Positions 28,051 to 37,042 of a stretch of DNA of 64,000 bases are shown piece by piece (the first letter of the stretch is position 1; the number at the start of each line of letters is the position of its first letter). Source of the DNA: Xanthomonas hortorum pv. cynarae (lineage in GTDB: Bacteria; Pseudomonadota; Gammaproteobacteria; Xanthomonadales; Xanthomonadaceae); contig NZ_MDFM01000029.1 in assembly GCF_002939985.1 (NCBI RefSeq), positions 1 to 64,000 of the forward strand. The letters run 5' to 3'. The notes beneath the pieces were generated by a model, which saw only the letters and a list, made by a program, of their open reading frames with translations, was not told the DNA's origin and did not search any database. A program made the translations under genes and the position numbers.

Positions 28051-28435
28051 CCGACCACCCAGGCATCGTGCAGTTTCAATCAGCTGTGTCGCTCCGCAGC
28101 GCAACGCTGCTTTCGCATCATCAGGCATGGGACTTCAGGCCGCTTGTCCTACGCTGGGGGAGCATGCCTTGGCCGGCGCCAATTGTCCGAGCCTCATTAT
28201 CCGATACATCTGGGATCGCGCGAGCGGTGCGCTTCGTCGAGCCGATGCGAAGTTGATCGCCGCATCAATACGTGTCACGGTGCGCAGCCTCTGTTCCGTG
28301 CGCGCCAGATGCGCGTTGAATGTCTCCCGCATCTGCGCGGCAGTTTCCCCTGTGTCAGGCAAACGCTGGAAGTCGAGAATCGTGGTGACGTAAGGGAGAG
28401 AGATCCAGGCCGCCAAACTGAGCGACGCAGAGCAC
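28051..28435. other. Intergenic between xopAM and GH3 gene
   Basis: No supported gene. A leftward frame of 93 codons (28416-28135) begins only 19 bases after the GH3 stop, but it needs a TTG start, lacks a ribosome binding site and has no recognisable motif. Confidence 0.5.
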
Positions 28436-30721
28436 TCACTCTAGCAGTTCAAATCTCGCAGAAACGCCTGCAGCTTCGGCCGATGGCGCCACCCACACAT
28501 CGAACACGCCGGGCTCCACGGTTGGCTGCAATGCCTGGCCGATAAACAACAGGTCCTCACGGCGCAGCACGAACTCCACCGCCACGCTGCCGCCTGCCGG
28601 CACTGCAAGCTTGCGAAAATCCTTCAGCTCGCGCACCGGGCGGGTGACGCTGGCGCTGCGGTCGCGGATGTAGAGCTGCGCCACTTCTTCCGTATCGCGC
28701 GTGCCGCGGTTGTGGATGCGCGCGCTTATACGCAGGCTGCCGGTCGCCGTCATCCGCGTATCGCTCAAGCGCAGCTCGCCGTATTCGATGCGGCCATAGG
28801 TCAACCCGTGGCCGAAGGGGAACAGTGCGGTGTTGGGCACCGTTCGGTAGTGCGTTTTATACGGCTCCAGCACATCCGGCTGCGGATTGGGGCGGCCGCT
28901 GGAGGTGTGTGCGTAGAAGTAGGGCACCTGGCCTGCCGCGTGCGGAAAACTCACCGGCAAGCGGCCCGATGGCGCACGCGTGCCAAACAGGATGTCGGCT
29001 ACCGCAGCGCTCGCCTCCGAACCCAGGAACCAGCTGACCAGGATCGACGCGCATGCGAGTACCGGCCCCTCCAGCGCGAGTGCACGGCCGGTGCTCAGCA
29101 GCACCACGACCGGCGTGCCGGTGGCGATCACGGCCGCCAGCAATTGCTGCTGTACCTCGGGAATGCTGATCTCGGTGCGCGACTGCGCCTCGCCCGAATA
29201 GCTCAAGGGTTCACCGATTGCCAGCAGCGCCACATCGGCATTGCCAGCGGCTGCCACTGCCGCCTGCACCCCGCCCGGCAGCGTTTGATCGAAGCCGCAA
29301 CCGTCCTCCACGCGCAGTGCAGTGGGGTCGTCCAGCGCGCCCGACAGTGCAGCGGCCAGCGTGTTGCGGTTGTCCTCTTCATCGAACAGGCTCCACGGCC
29401 CGGCGTGATTGAGCCAATCGCGCGCCATTGGCCCGATCAACGCAATGCGCTGGCCGCTGCGTCGCAATGGCAACAGCTCGCCGTCGTTCTTCAGCAACAC
29501 CACCGATTTGCATGCGGCTTCGCGCGCCAGTGCCAGGGTTTCGGCGCGGCGCTGACGCGACTGCGCGAGCCTGGGCCGGATGCGCCGGAACGGATCGTCG
29601 AACAGCCCCAACGCCGCCTTGAACGTCAGCACGCGGCGCACCGAGGCATCCAGCCGTGCCATCGGCACCTCGCCTGCGGCAACCAGGGCAGGCAGGTAGC
29701 GCAGATACAGGCCGCTTTCCATGCTGATGTCCACCCCGGCCATGAAGGCCAGCCTGGCCGCCTCGCGGTCGTCGGCTGCAACGCCGTGCGCAACCAGTTC
29801 CTGGTCGGCGCTGAAGTCGGACACGACCAAGCCCGGGTAGTTCCACTCCTGACGCAGCACGCCATCCAGCAACCACGCGTTGGCCGTTGCCGGAATGCCC
29901 GACAGTTCGTTGAATGCCGCCATGGTCGTGACCGCACCGGCAGCGAAGGCGGCCTGAAACGGCGGGAAATAGACCTCGCGCAGCGTCCGCTCGGAGACAT
30001 CCACACGGTTGTAATCCAGCCCTCCTTCGGCCGCGCCGTAGGCGGCGAAATGCTTGGGGCAGGCTGCCATCGCATCGGGATTTGCCAATCCTGCATCGCC
30101 CTGGAAGCCGCGCACCCGCGCCTGTGCGAACAGCCGCGCCAGCAGCACGTCTTCGCCAGCGCCCTCGACGCCACGGCCCCAGCGTGCATCGCGGGCGATG
30201 TCCACCATCGGCGCGAAGGTCCAGTCCAGACCCACCGCACTGGCCTCCATGGCCGCTGCGCGCGCCGTGCGCCGTGCCAGGTCTGGCTCGAAGCTGGCCG
30301 CTTCGGCCAATGGCACGGGGAAGACGGTGGTATAGCCATGGATCACATCGGCGGCGAACAGCAACGGAATGCGCAGCCGGCTTTGCAGCGCTGCCTTCTG
30401 CAGTTGCTGGTGCCAGCGCACGTTGGAGCCATTGAAGACCCCGGTCAGCCGCCCGGCGCGGGCCGCAGCCAGCTGATCGTCCCCATCGGCAGAGCGTGCA
30501 AGCGGGTTGGCGACGATCGCCTTGCCATCCTGCTGCGCCGAGCTGAACAGGCTGAGCTGGCCAGCTTTTTCTTCCACGCTCATGCGCGCGATCAGTGCGT
30601 CGATGAAAGCAGGCGTGCGCACCGCCCCGGACGGCAGCGCCCAGCCGGTGGGAATGCGCGCGAGCAGGCCTAGCGCGGCGGCGCCACCCAGCAGCTGGCG
30701 CCGCGTCGTGCGTGGAGACAT
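28436..30721 (-). CDS. GH3 beta-glucosidase, BglX type, exported
   Basis: A 761-residue GH3 enzyme. The N-terminus (RTTRRQLLGGAAALGLLARIPTGWA) resembles a twin-arginine signal, so export of the folded protein is likely. Domains in order: the TIM barrel with AADVIHGYTTVFPVPLAEAASFEP and MAACPKHFAAYG, nucleophile Asp near residue 302 in VVSDFSADQ (the usual Trp after Asp is Phe), the alpha/beta sandwich, and a C-terminal fibronectin-III-like domain (HNRGTRDTEEVAQLYI, FRKLAVPAGGS). Expected to release glucose from beta-glucosides such as cellobiose in the periplasm. Confidence 0.93.
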   Translation of the reverse strand: MSPRTTRRQLLGGAAALGLLARIPTGWALPSGAVRTPAFIDALIARMSVEEKAGQLSLFSSAQQDGKAIVANPLARSADGDDQLAAARAGRLTGVFNGSNVRWHQQLQKAALQSRLRIPLLFAADVIHGYTTVFPVPLAEAASFEPDLARRTARAAAMEASAVGLDWTFAPMVDIARDARWGRGVEGAGEDVLLARLFAQARVRGFQGDAGLANPDAMAACPKHFAAYGAAEGGLDYNRVDVSERTLREVYFPPFQAAFAAGAVTTMAAFNELSGIPATANAWLLDGVLRQEWNYPGLVVSDFSADQELVAHGVAADDREAARLAFMAGVDISMESGLYLRYLPALVAAGEVPMARLDASVRRVLTFKAALGLFDDPFRRIRPRLAQSRQRRAETLALAREAACKSVVLLKNDGELLPLRRSGQRIALIGPMARDWLNHAGPWSLFDEEDNRNTLAAALSGALDDPTALRVEDGCGFDQTLPGGVQAAVAAAGNADVALLAIGEPLSYSGEAQSRTEISIPEVQQQLLAAVIATGTPVVVLLSTGRALALEGPVLACASILVSWFLGSEASAAVADILFGTRAPSGRLPVSFPHAAGQVPYFYAHTSSGRPNPQPDVLEPYKTHYRTVPNTALFPFGHGLTYGRIEYGELRLSDTRMTATGSLRISARIHNRGTRDTEEVAQLYIRDRSASVTRPVRELKDFRKLAVPAGGSVAVEFVLRREDLLFIGQALQPTVEPGVFDVWVAPSAEAAGVSARFELLE

Positions 30722-31016
30722 GTGAGGATTCTTGGGTGGAGTGTGTGTGCACGCTACAGGATGGGCGACCCCGGTAACCAGACTGCTTTCGCTTTCCGCG
30801 CGGTGACAACGCAGAGGCCTGCAGATCGATCACGAACCGGTCATGCACGTCGGTGTCGTGCACGCGCGCTGGATGGACGTGCGGTAGCGCAATACGCCTA
30901 GATGTCTACCAGTGACGAAAATGAAACGGACCCAGTGCATTCGATGCACTGAGCCCTGTCGTACCCCATCAATTGTCGGTTGCGTTGTGCATTGCAGGCA
31001 CATCGCCCCGCGTTCG

Positions 31017-33314
31017 TCAGTCCGCCATCACCTTGTCTGGCGTCATCGGGGTACTGCGGATGCGCTTGCCGGTGGCATGGAAGATCGCATTGCAGATCGC
31101 TGCCGAGACACCGATCAGGCCGATTTCGCCAACGCCTTTTGCGCCCAGGCTGCTGACGATGCGGTCGTCCTCGTCGGCGAAGATCACATCGATGTCGTGG
31201 ATGTCGGCATTGGCCGAGACGTGGTACATCGCAAAATCGTGATTCATGAAGCGGCCGAAGCGGTGATCGGACTGGGTGTGCTCGTGCAGCGCCTGGCCGA
31301 TGCCCCAGACCACGCCGCCCACAATCTGGCTGCGCGCAGTGATCGGGTTGAGGATGCGACCGGCCGCAATCGCACTGACCACGCGGGTTACCCGCACCGT
31401 GCCCAGCTCTTCGTCAACGCGCACTTCCACGAACACCGCGCCATGGGTGGCACGGGTGTAGTTGCGCTGCTTGAACACATTGGGCAACAGCAGGAACTTG
31501 TCTTCGATCTGTTCCAGCTGAGCGGCACGCAACAGCTCGGGCAAGGCGATTGTGGTGCCGGCATCGGCGCGCAATGCCAGCGTGCCATCGGCGAAGACCA
31601 CCTCGTCCAGCTTGGCCTTGGTAAAGCGCGAATTCGGTAACGCCTGGGCCAGCCGCAGCAGCCGTGCGCGCAGTTTCCCGCATGCACCATCCACCGCCGA
31701 ACCTACCGTGGTCACATGCGACGAGCCGCCTTCGATCGGTGCGACCGGCAGTGTGGAATCGCCGAGCTGGAAGGTGACCTGTTCCAGCGGCAAGCCCAGC
31801 GCTTCGGCGGCGATCATCGCCATCACCGTGTAGGTGCCGGTGCCGATATCGCTGGCCGCACTGCTGACCACCAGCCGCCCATCGGCATGCAACACGGCGT
31901 GCGCGCGCGCAAACATCTGCATCGCATCCCATTGGCCGGTGGCCATGCCCCAGCCGACCCATTCATTGCCTTCCTTGCGCGCGCGCGGCTGCAACGGGCG
32001 TTGCGCCCAACCGAAGCGCTCGGCACCTTGCTGGTAGCACGCGCGCAGTGCCTTGCTGGAAAAAGGCTTGTCGTCGGCCGGATTGACCTCGGCGTAATTC
32101 TTCAGGCGCAGCGCCAGCGGATCCATGCCGAGCTCATAGGACAGCTCGTCCATCGCCACTTCCAGCGCATGCACGCCGTGCGCGGCGCCGGGTGCGCGCA
32201 TGTCCATCGGGCTGAACTGGTCCAGGCTCACCAGGTTGTAGCCCAGATGCACGTTGTCGCAGGCGTACAACTGCCCGCTCCAGTTGACCACCACCTCGAC
32301 GTAATCTTCGATGCGTGAGGTTTCGGCAATGGCTTCGTGCCAGATCGCACGCAAGGTGCCGTCGCGGTCTGCACCGAGCTTGAGCCGCTGCAATGTCTCT
32401 GGGCGATGGCCGAAGGTGAACATCTGCTGCCGCGTCAGCACCACGCGCACCGAGCGATCCAGCAGGATCGAGGCCATCACCGCCAGCGGCAATTGATACT
32501 GCGGGCGCAGCCCGGAGCCGAACGCACCGCCCACGTAGGGATTGCGCACGGTGACCTTGCGCTTGCTCAAACCGAACACATGCGAGACATACCAACGGCT
32601 GTTCTGCGAGCCCTGGGTCTTGTCGTAGATGGTGAAGTGTCCATCGTCCTCGCGGATCACGGTGGAGGCGAACAACTCCATCGGATTGTGGTGCTCCACG
32701 CCGCTGTAATAGTCGGCCTGGACCTGGACGGCGGCATCGGCGAACGCGGTGTCTGGTTTGCCCTTGTCCTTGGGCGGCGGCGAGAAACCCGCCTTCATGG
32801 CCTTGGGTTTGTGCGCACGGTCCAGATTGGTCATCAGGTTGGTTTCGTGCGGGTCCTGCAGCAGCTCCACTTCCACCAGATGCGCCGCGTGGCGCGCCGC
32901 TTCGAAGGTGTCGGCAACCACCAACGCGATCGGCTGGCCGCTGTACAGGATCTTGTTGTCGTACAAGGGGCGGAACGGCGAACCGGCAGGTGCGGTCATG
33001 TCCTTGTAGAACAGGTCCATGCCGCGCATATGCGGGCGGTTTTCATGGGTGACGATTTCCAGCACGCCGGGCACTGCACGCGCGGCGGCGAGATGGAAGG
33101 CGACGATCTCGCCCTTGGCAATGCTGCTGTTGACCACCACGCCATAGGCCAGATCCGGCACCGGCCATTCGGCGGCATAACGCGCCTGGCCGGTGACCTT
33201 TGCGCGTCCATCGATGCGGGTGACGCCGGTGCCGGTGGGGCGATAGCCGGTGCCGCTGTCGGCAACCGGTGGGGTCAGGTCGCTGTTGGATAGATCGGTG
33301 CTGCGTGCGTTCAT
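31017..33314 (-). CDS. Molybdopterin-binding subunit of aldehyde oxidase (PaoC-like)
   Basis: A 765-residue catalytic large subunit of a xanthine-oxidase-family enzyme. The N-terminal TGTGVTRIDGRAKVTGQARYAAEW and the GGAFGSGLRPQYQLPLAVMA motif bind the cofactor; the catalytic Glu is in AKGVGEIGLIGVSAAICNA near the C-terminus. Like E. coli PaoC it should use Moco with the partner FAD and iron-sulfur subunits to oxidise aldehydes. Its start overlaps the stop of the FAD-subunit gene by ATGA; the three genes are one coupled operon. Confidence 0.92.
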   Translation of the reverse strand: MNARSTDLSNSDLTPPVADSGTGYRPTGTGVTRIDGRAKVTGQARYAAEWPVPDLAYGVVVNSSIAKGEIVAFHLAAARAVPGVLEIVTHENRPHMRGMDLFYKDMTAPAGSPFRPLYDNKILYSGQPIALVVADTFEAARHAAHLVEVELLQDPHETNLMTNLDRAHKPKAMKAGFSPPPKDKGKPDTAFADAAVQVQADYYSGVEHHNPMELFASTVIREDDGHFTIYDKTQGSQNSRWYVSHVFGLSKRKVTVRNPYVGGAFGSGLRPQYQLPLAVMASILLDRSVRVVLTRQQMFTFGHRPETLQRLKLGADRDGTLRAIWHEAIAETSRIEDYVEVVVNWSGQLYACDNVHLGYNLVSLDQFSPMDMRAPGAAHGVHALEVAMDELSYELGMDPLALRLKNYAEVNPADDKPFSSKALRACYQQGAERFGWAQRPLQPRARKEGNEWVGWGMATGQWDAMQMFARAHAVLHADGRLVVSSAASDIGTGTYTVMAMIAAEALGLPLEQVTFQLGDSTLPVAPIEGGSSHVTTVGSAVDGACGKLRARLLRLAQALPNSRFTKAKLDEVVFADGTLALRADAGTTIALPELLRAAQLEQIEDKFLLLPNVFKQRNYTRATHGAVFVEVRVDEELGTVRVTRVVSAIAAGRILNPITARSQIVGGVVWGIGQALHEHTQSDHRFGRFMNHDFAMYHVSANADIHDIDVIFADEDDRIVSSLGAKGVGEIGLIGVSAAICNAIFHATGKRIRSTPMTPDKVMAD

Positions 33315-34372
33315 GGCGATTCCTCCAGCGCGCTGGTTCGCCCGCGGTTGTCGATGGTGCCCTCGCGGGCGACGTCCAATGCACGCACGATCGCGCGGCG
33401 GGCCAGCGGCAATTTGAAGGCGTTTTCGCCTTGCGATTGCGCGCCTTGCAGCAACGCATCGGCCAGGCTGCCGAAACTCTCTGCCGTGGCCGGCTTGCCC
33501 GCCAGCTGTGCTTCGGCCTCAGGATTGCGCCAGGGCTTGTGCGCCACGCCGCCCAGTGCAACGCGCACCTCGCGGATGCTGCCGTCTTCTGCCAACTCCA
33601 GCGCTGCGGCCACCGAGACCAGCGCGAAGGCATACGACAGACGCTCGCGAATTTTCAGATAGGCACTGTGCGCGGCGAAGCGCTGCGCATCGGGCAGATC
33701 GATATGCACGATCAGCTCATCCGGCGCCAGGGTGCTGTCCAGCTCCGGATGATCGCCCGGCAAACGATGGAACTGCGCAAAGGGAATATCGCGTTCGCCA
33801 TTGGGGCCTTGCACATGCACGACTGCATCCAGCGCCGCCAGTGCCGTGCACATATCCGAGGGATGCGTGGCGATGCAGTGCGCACTGGCGCCCAGGATGG
33901 CGTGATATTTGGTCAGCCCGCCGATGGCCGAGCATCCCGTGCCTGGCTCGCGCTTGTTGCACGGCGTGGCATGATCGTAGAAGTACACGCAGCGCGTGCG
34001 CTGCAACAGGTTGCCGCCATTGCTTGCCATATTGCGGATCTGCGGCGAGGCACCGGCCAGAATCGCAGCGCTCAGCAAGGGGTAGCGTGTTTCCACCTCC
34101 GGGTGATAAGCGGTGTCGGCATTGCGTGCAAGCGCGCCCAAGCGCAGTCCGCCATCGGGCTGCGTGCTGATGCTGTCCAGCGGCAGCCGGTTGATATCGA
34201 CCAGGCGGCTGGGCCGCATCACTTGCAGCTTCATCAGGTCGGTGAGATTGGTGCCGCCGGCGATCAGACGCACGGGGGCTTCGGCAGGCACCGGCTGTGG
34301 GTCGCCACGCACTGCAAGTGCAGTGAGCGCCGCATCGACGTTGTCCGGGCGCGTGTAGGTAAGCGGAATCAT
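33311..34372 (-). CDS. FAD-binding subunit of aldehyde oxidase (PaoB-like)
   Basis: A 353-residue FAD subunit. The FAD motif is RLIAGGTNLTDLMK. QRTRCVYFYDHATPCNKREPGTGC holds clustered cysteines that in PaoB-type subunits bind an extra [4Fe-4S] cluster, absent from classic xanthine oxidases. An upstream in-frame ATG at 34396 exists, but the ATG at 34372-34370 overlaps the previous gene's TGA in an ATGA and begins directly with IPLTYTRP, the usual start of the domain. Confidence 0.92.
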   Translation of the reverse strand: MIPLTYTRPDNVDAALTALAVRGDPQPVPAEAPVRLIAGGTNLTDLMKLQVMRPSRLVDINRLPLDSISTQPDGGLRLGALARNADTAYHPEVETRYPLLSAAILAGASPQIRNMASNGGNLLQRTRCVYFYDHATPCNKREPGTGCSAIGGLTKYHAILGASAHCIATHPSDMCTALAALDAVVHVQGPNGERDIPFAQFHRLPGDHPELDSTLAPDELIVHIDLPDAQRFAAHSAYLKIRERLSYAFALVSVAAALELAEDGSIREVRVALGGVAHKPWRNPEAEAQLAGKPATAESFGSLADALLQGAQSQGENAFKLPLARRAIVRALDVAREGTIDNRGRTSALEESP

Positions 34373-34947
34373 GCCGGCACCGTCCCTGGCGTCCACGGTG
34401 TGGTGGCGCTCTCGCTGCTGTCGCTAGGTTTGCCCAGCACTTCCATCACCGCATCGGTGATCTGCGGATAGGCACCGCAACGGCAGAGATTGCCGCTCAT
34501 CAATTCGCGCACCTGATCGCGGTCGTGCGCCTTGCCTTCGTTGATCAGGCCGAGAGCCGAACACAATTGCCCAGGCGTGCAATAGCCGCACTGGAAGGCA
34601 TCGTTCTCGATGAATGCGCGCTGCAACGGATGCAGTTGTTCGCCATCGGCCAGGCCTTCGACCGTGGTGATGTCGGCCCCGTCCTGCATGACCGCAAGCG
34701 TGAGGCAGCTATTGATGCGGCGACCATCCACCAGCACGGTGCACGCGCCGCACTGGCCGTGGTCGCAGCCTTTTTTGGTGCCGGTGAGATCGAGCCGGTC
34801 GCGTAACAGGTCGAGCAGGCTCACCCAGGCTTCGAGCTGTAATTGGTAGGGCTGACCGTTGATGCGCAGGTTGACCGGGTAGGTCGGCGCAGCGGGAGTG
34901 GCGGTGGCCGGCGCCAGATGAGTGGCAGTGGCGGGCGTGGCATTCAT
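34369..34947 (-). CDS. [2Fe-2S] subunit of aldehyde oxidase (PaoA-like)
   Basis: A 192-residue iron-sulfur subunit with two [2Fe-2S] sites: the plant-ferredoxin type (GCDHGQCGACTVLVDGRRINSC) and the alpha-helical type (FQCGYCTPGQ and NLCRCGAYPQI). The E. coli relative has a twin-arginine signal; here the leader (MNATPATATHLAPATATPAAP) is Ala/Thr/Pro-rich without twin arginine, so periplasmic export is not supported. First gene of the operon, divergent from the ECF sigma factor at 35239. Confidence 0.92.
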   Translation of the reverse strand: MNATPATATHLAPATATPAAPTYPVNLRINGQPYQLQLEAWVSLLDLLRDRLDLTGTKKGCDHGQCGACTVLVDGRRINSCLTLAVMQDGADITTVEGLADGEQLHPLQRAFIENDAFQCGYCTPGQLCSALGLINEGKAHDRDQVRELMSGNLCRCGAYPQITDAVMEVLGKPSDSSESATTPWTPGTVPA

Positions 34948-35238
34948 GCGAACCCCGTGGCGATGGCTGAGAGGAGAACGCTTACCTTGATGCCTGCCTG
35001 GTCAAGGTGTGGTGTAGGTGGGTGATGCATCTTTCACACGTGCGCGATGTCGAAACATGCTCACGCGTGCAGCGGGATGCGCTGGCTGCGCATGACGTCG
35101 CTTGTGTGGATAACCCGCGTGTTGGAGCGGCGCGGCACGACGCTGCATGCGCGGGCGCACGCCATGCAGCCGCGCGTCATCGTGGTGTCACCTGCATTGG
35201 CCAGGCTAGCCGGCCCAGCGCAAGGGGAGCGCCCACTC

Positions 35239-35763
35239 ATGAAAGCCAACGCCGCCCGCGCGTGGACGCAGGTGTTTACCCAGCATGGATCGGTGCTGCG
35301 TGGCTTTTTCGTGCGCCGTGGTGCCAAAGAAGAGGCGGAGGATCTGGTGCAGGAGACCTATCTACGCCTGTTGCGTGCGCATCAGGATCAGGGTGAGGCG
35401 ATCGCCAATCCCGAGGCCTATCTGTATACGGTGGCGCTGAACTTGGCGCGCGAGCAGGCCGTGCGACGTAAACAGGCGCCGCTGCGCATCGAAGAGATGG
35501 AGCAGTTTTCGCAGGTGTTGGCCGCAGGCGACGATGTGGAAGACGCCGCGCACCGGCAACAGCGGCAACAACGCTTGCAGGCCTTGCTGGCGACATTGCC
35601 GGAGCGCACCTGCGCGGTCCTTGTGATGCAGTACCGCGATGGGCTGAGCTACAAGCAGATCGCCGAGCGCATGGGGGTGTCTGCGCATATGGTCAAGAAA
35701 CATGTGGTACGTGGGTTATCAGCGTGCAGACGCGCAGTGGCCGACAGCGGAGAAAGCTGGTGA
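35239..35763 (+). CDS. ECF sigma factor, FecI-like
   Basis: A 174-residue extracytoplasmic-function sigma factor. Region 2 includes EEAEDLVQETYLRLLRA; region 4 is LPERTCAVLVMQYRDGLSYKQIAERMGVSAHMVKKHV. An upstream in-frame ATG at 35047 would add 64 residues unlike any sigma factor, so 35239 is chosen (GGGGAGCGC upstream). The stop overlaps the GTG of the next gene. Predicted to direct transcription of the downstream receptor and phosphatase genes when released by FecR. Confidence 0.9.
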   Translation: MKANAARAWTQVFTQHGSVLRGFFVRRGAKEEAEDLVQETYLRLLRAHQDQGEAIANPEAYLYTVALNLAREQAVRRKQAPLRIEEMEQFSQVLAAGDDVEDAAHRQQRQQRLQALLATLPERTCAVLVMQYRDGLSYKQIAERMGVSAHMVKKHVVRGLSACRRAVADSGESW

Positions 35764-36845
35764 GCAAGTCTGCAGTGCCAAGCCGCAGCGCTGTCGCTGA
35801 GGCCGCGCAATGGCATGCGCTGCAACGCATGCAGGCGCTGGATGCGGGGCAACAGGCCAGCTTTCTGCAATGGCTGACGGCATCGCCGCTGCATGTGCGC
35901 GAATACATGGCCGTGCTGCGCGTGTCTGGCGAACTGGGCGATGCGTTGCGCGGCATGGAGTTGGACGTGGATGCTCTGCTCGACGCCGACCGGCGCAAGA
36001 GCACTGATGCAGTGGCGCCGAACGTGATCGCGCTGCCGTTGCCGCCACGATTGACGTTGCAACATGCGGCCCAGCCGCGCCGCTCCGAAGCCCAACGCAG
36101 TGCGCGCGTGCGCCGCTGGAGCATGGGGCTTGCCGCAGCACTCTGCGGGGTGGCAGTGCTGACCGGCTGGGCCTGGCCGCGCACGCAAACCTACGCCACC
36201 GTGCACGGCGAGCAGCGCAGCGTGCAGTTGGCCGATCGCAGCGTGGTGCATCTGAATGCCCAGACCAGCGTGCGCGCGATCATGACGCCGTGGAGCCGTC
36301 ACCTGCAGCTGTTGCGCGGCCAGGCCAGCTTTGTGGTCGCACCGGACCGGCGCCCCTTGCAAGTGCACGCAGGCCATCTGCGTGTGGAGGATATCGGCAC
36401 CACGTTCGACATCGCGTTGTATCAGCGTCAGGCACGTATCGAGGTGGCCGAGGGCCGTGTACACGTGTGGCACGAACAGCGCGCTGGGCAACCGATGCTC
36501 GCCAATCTGGGGGCAGGGCAGAGCGCGCGTATCGACGATGCGACTGGCCGGGTCGAACTCGCCAGCGAAGAGGTGGCCACGATGCATGCCTGGCGGCAGC
36601 GCCGCATCGTGTTCCGCGACGCACCGCTAGCCACGGTGGCCGAAGACTTCAATCGGCTCAATCGTACGCGCTTGTTGATCGACGACGCTGCCGCCGGTGC
36701 GTTGCGGCTCACCGGCAATCTGCGCGGCGACGATATCGCCTCGCTGCGTGCCTTCCTCGACGGCCAGCCGAACCTGCGCGTGGTCAGTGCACCGGGAATT
36801 CTGCGCGTGAGCAGCCGGCCTGCGCAAGACACGCTTGCGCGATAG
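35760..36845 (+). CDS. FecR-like anti-sigma regulator
   Basis: A 361-residue regulator. The N-terminal ~100 residues are the cytoplasmic anti-sigma domain (AAQWHALQRMQALDAGQQASFLQWL). A single membrane segment follows near residues 115-137 (WSMGLAAALCGVAVLTGWAW). The periplasmic FecR domain starts TVHGEQRSVQLADRSVVHLNAQTSV, and a C-terminal STN-binding region follows. The GTG start overlaps the sigma stop (GTGA). It should transmit the receptor's signal across the inner membrane. Confidence 0.9.
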   Translation: MSKSAVPSRSAVAEAAQWHALQRMQALDAGQQASFLQWLTASPLHVREYMAVLRVSGELGDALRGMELDVDALLDADRRKSTDAVAPNVIALPLPPRLTLQHAAQPRRSEAQRSARVRRWSMGLAAALCGVAVLTGWAWPRTQTYATVHGEQRSVQLADRSVVHLNAQTSVRAIMTPWSRHLQLLRGQASFVVAPDRRPLQVHAGHLRVEDIGTTFDIALYQRQARIEVAEGRVHVWHEQRAGQPMLANLGAGQSARIDDATGRVELASEEVATMHAWRQRRIVFRDAPLATVAEDFNRLNRTRLLIDDAAAGALRLTGNLRGDDIASLRAFLDGQPNLRVVSAPGILRVSSRPAQDTLAR

Positions 36846-37042
36846 CCGTGGTGCCAGGTGACGTCTCGATGCGTGCATCGCCTGTGCGCGCCCAGCGCTC
36901 GCACCTCCCGTGCGTGTCACAGAAAATTCATCAAAAAACGGTGCCCGATCGTCGCTGTCGATCCTCGTAGTCCGGGTACAACGCAGCATTCCCGCCTCGC
37001 GTGAGGTGCTGCGCATTGCTTCCTCCCCTACTGGATTCCACG

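Noticed and set aside
28135-28416. A 93-codon leftward frame after the GH3 gene.
   Set aside because: It starts with TTG, lacks a ribosome binding site, and no family is recognised.
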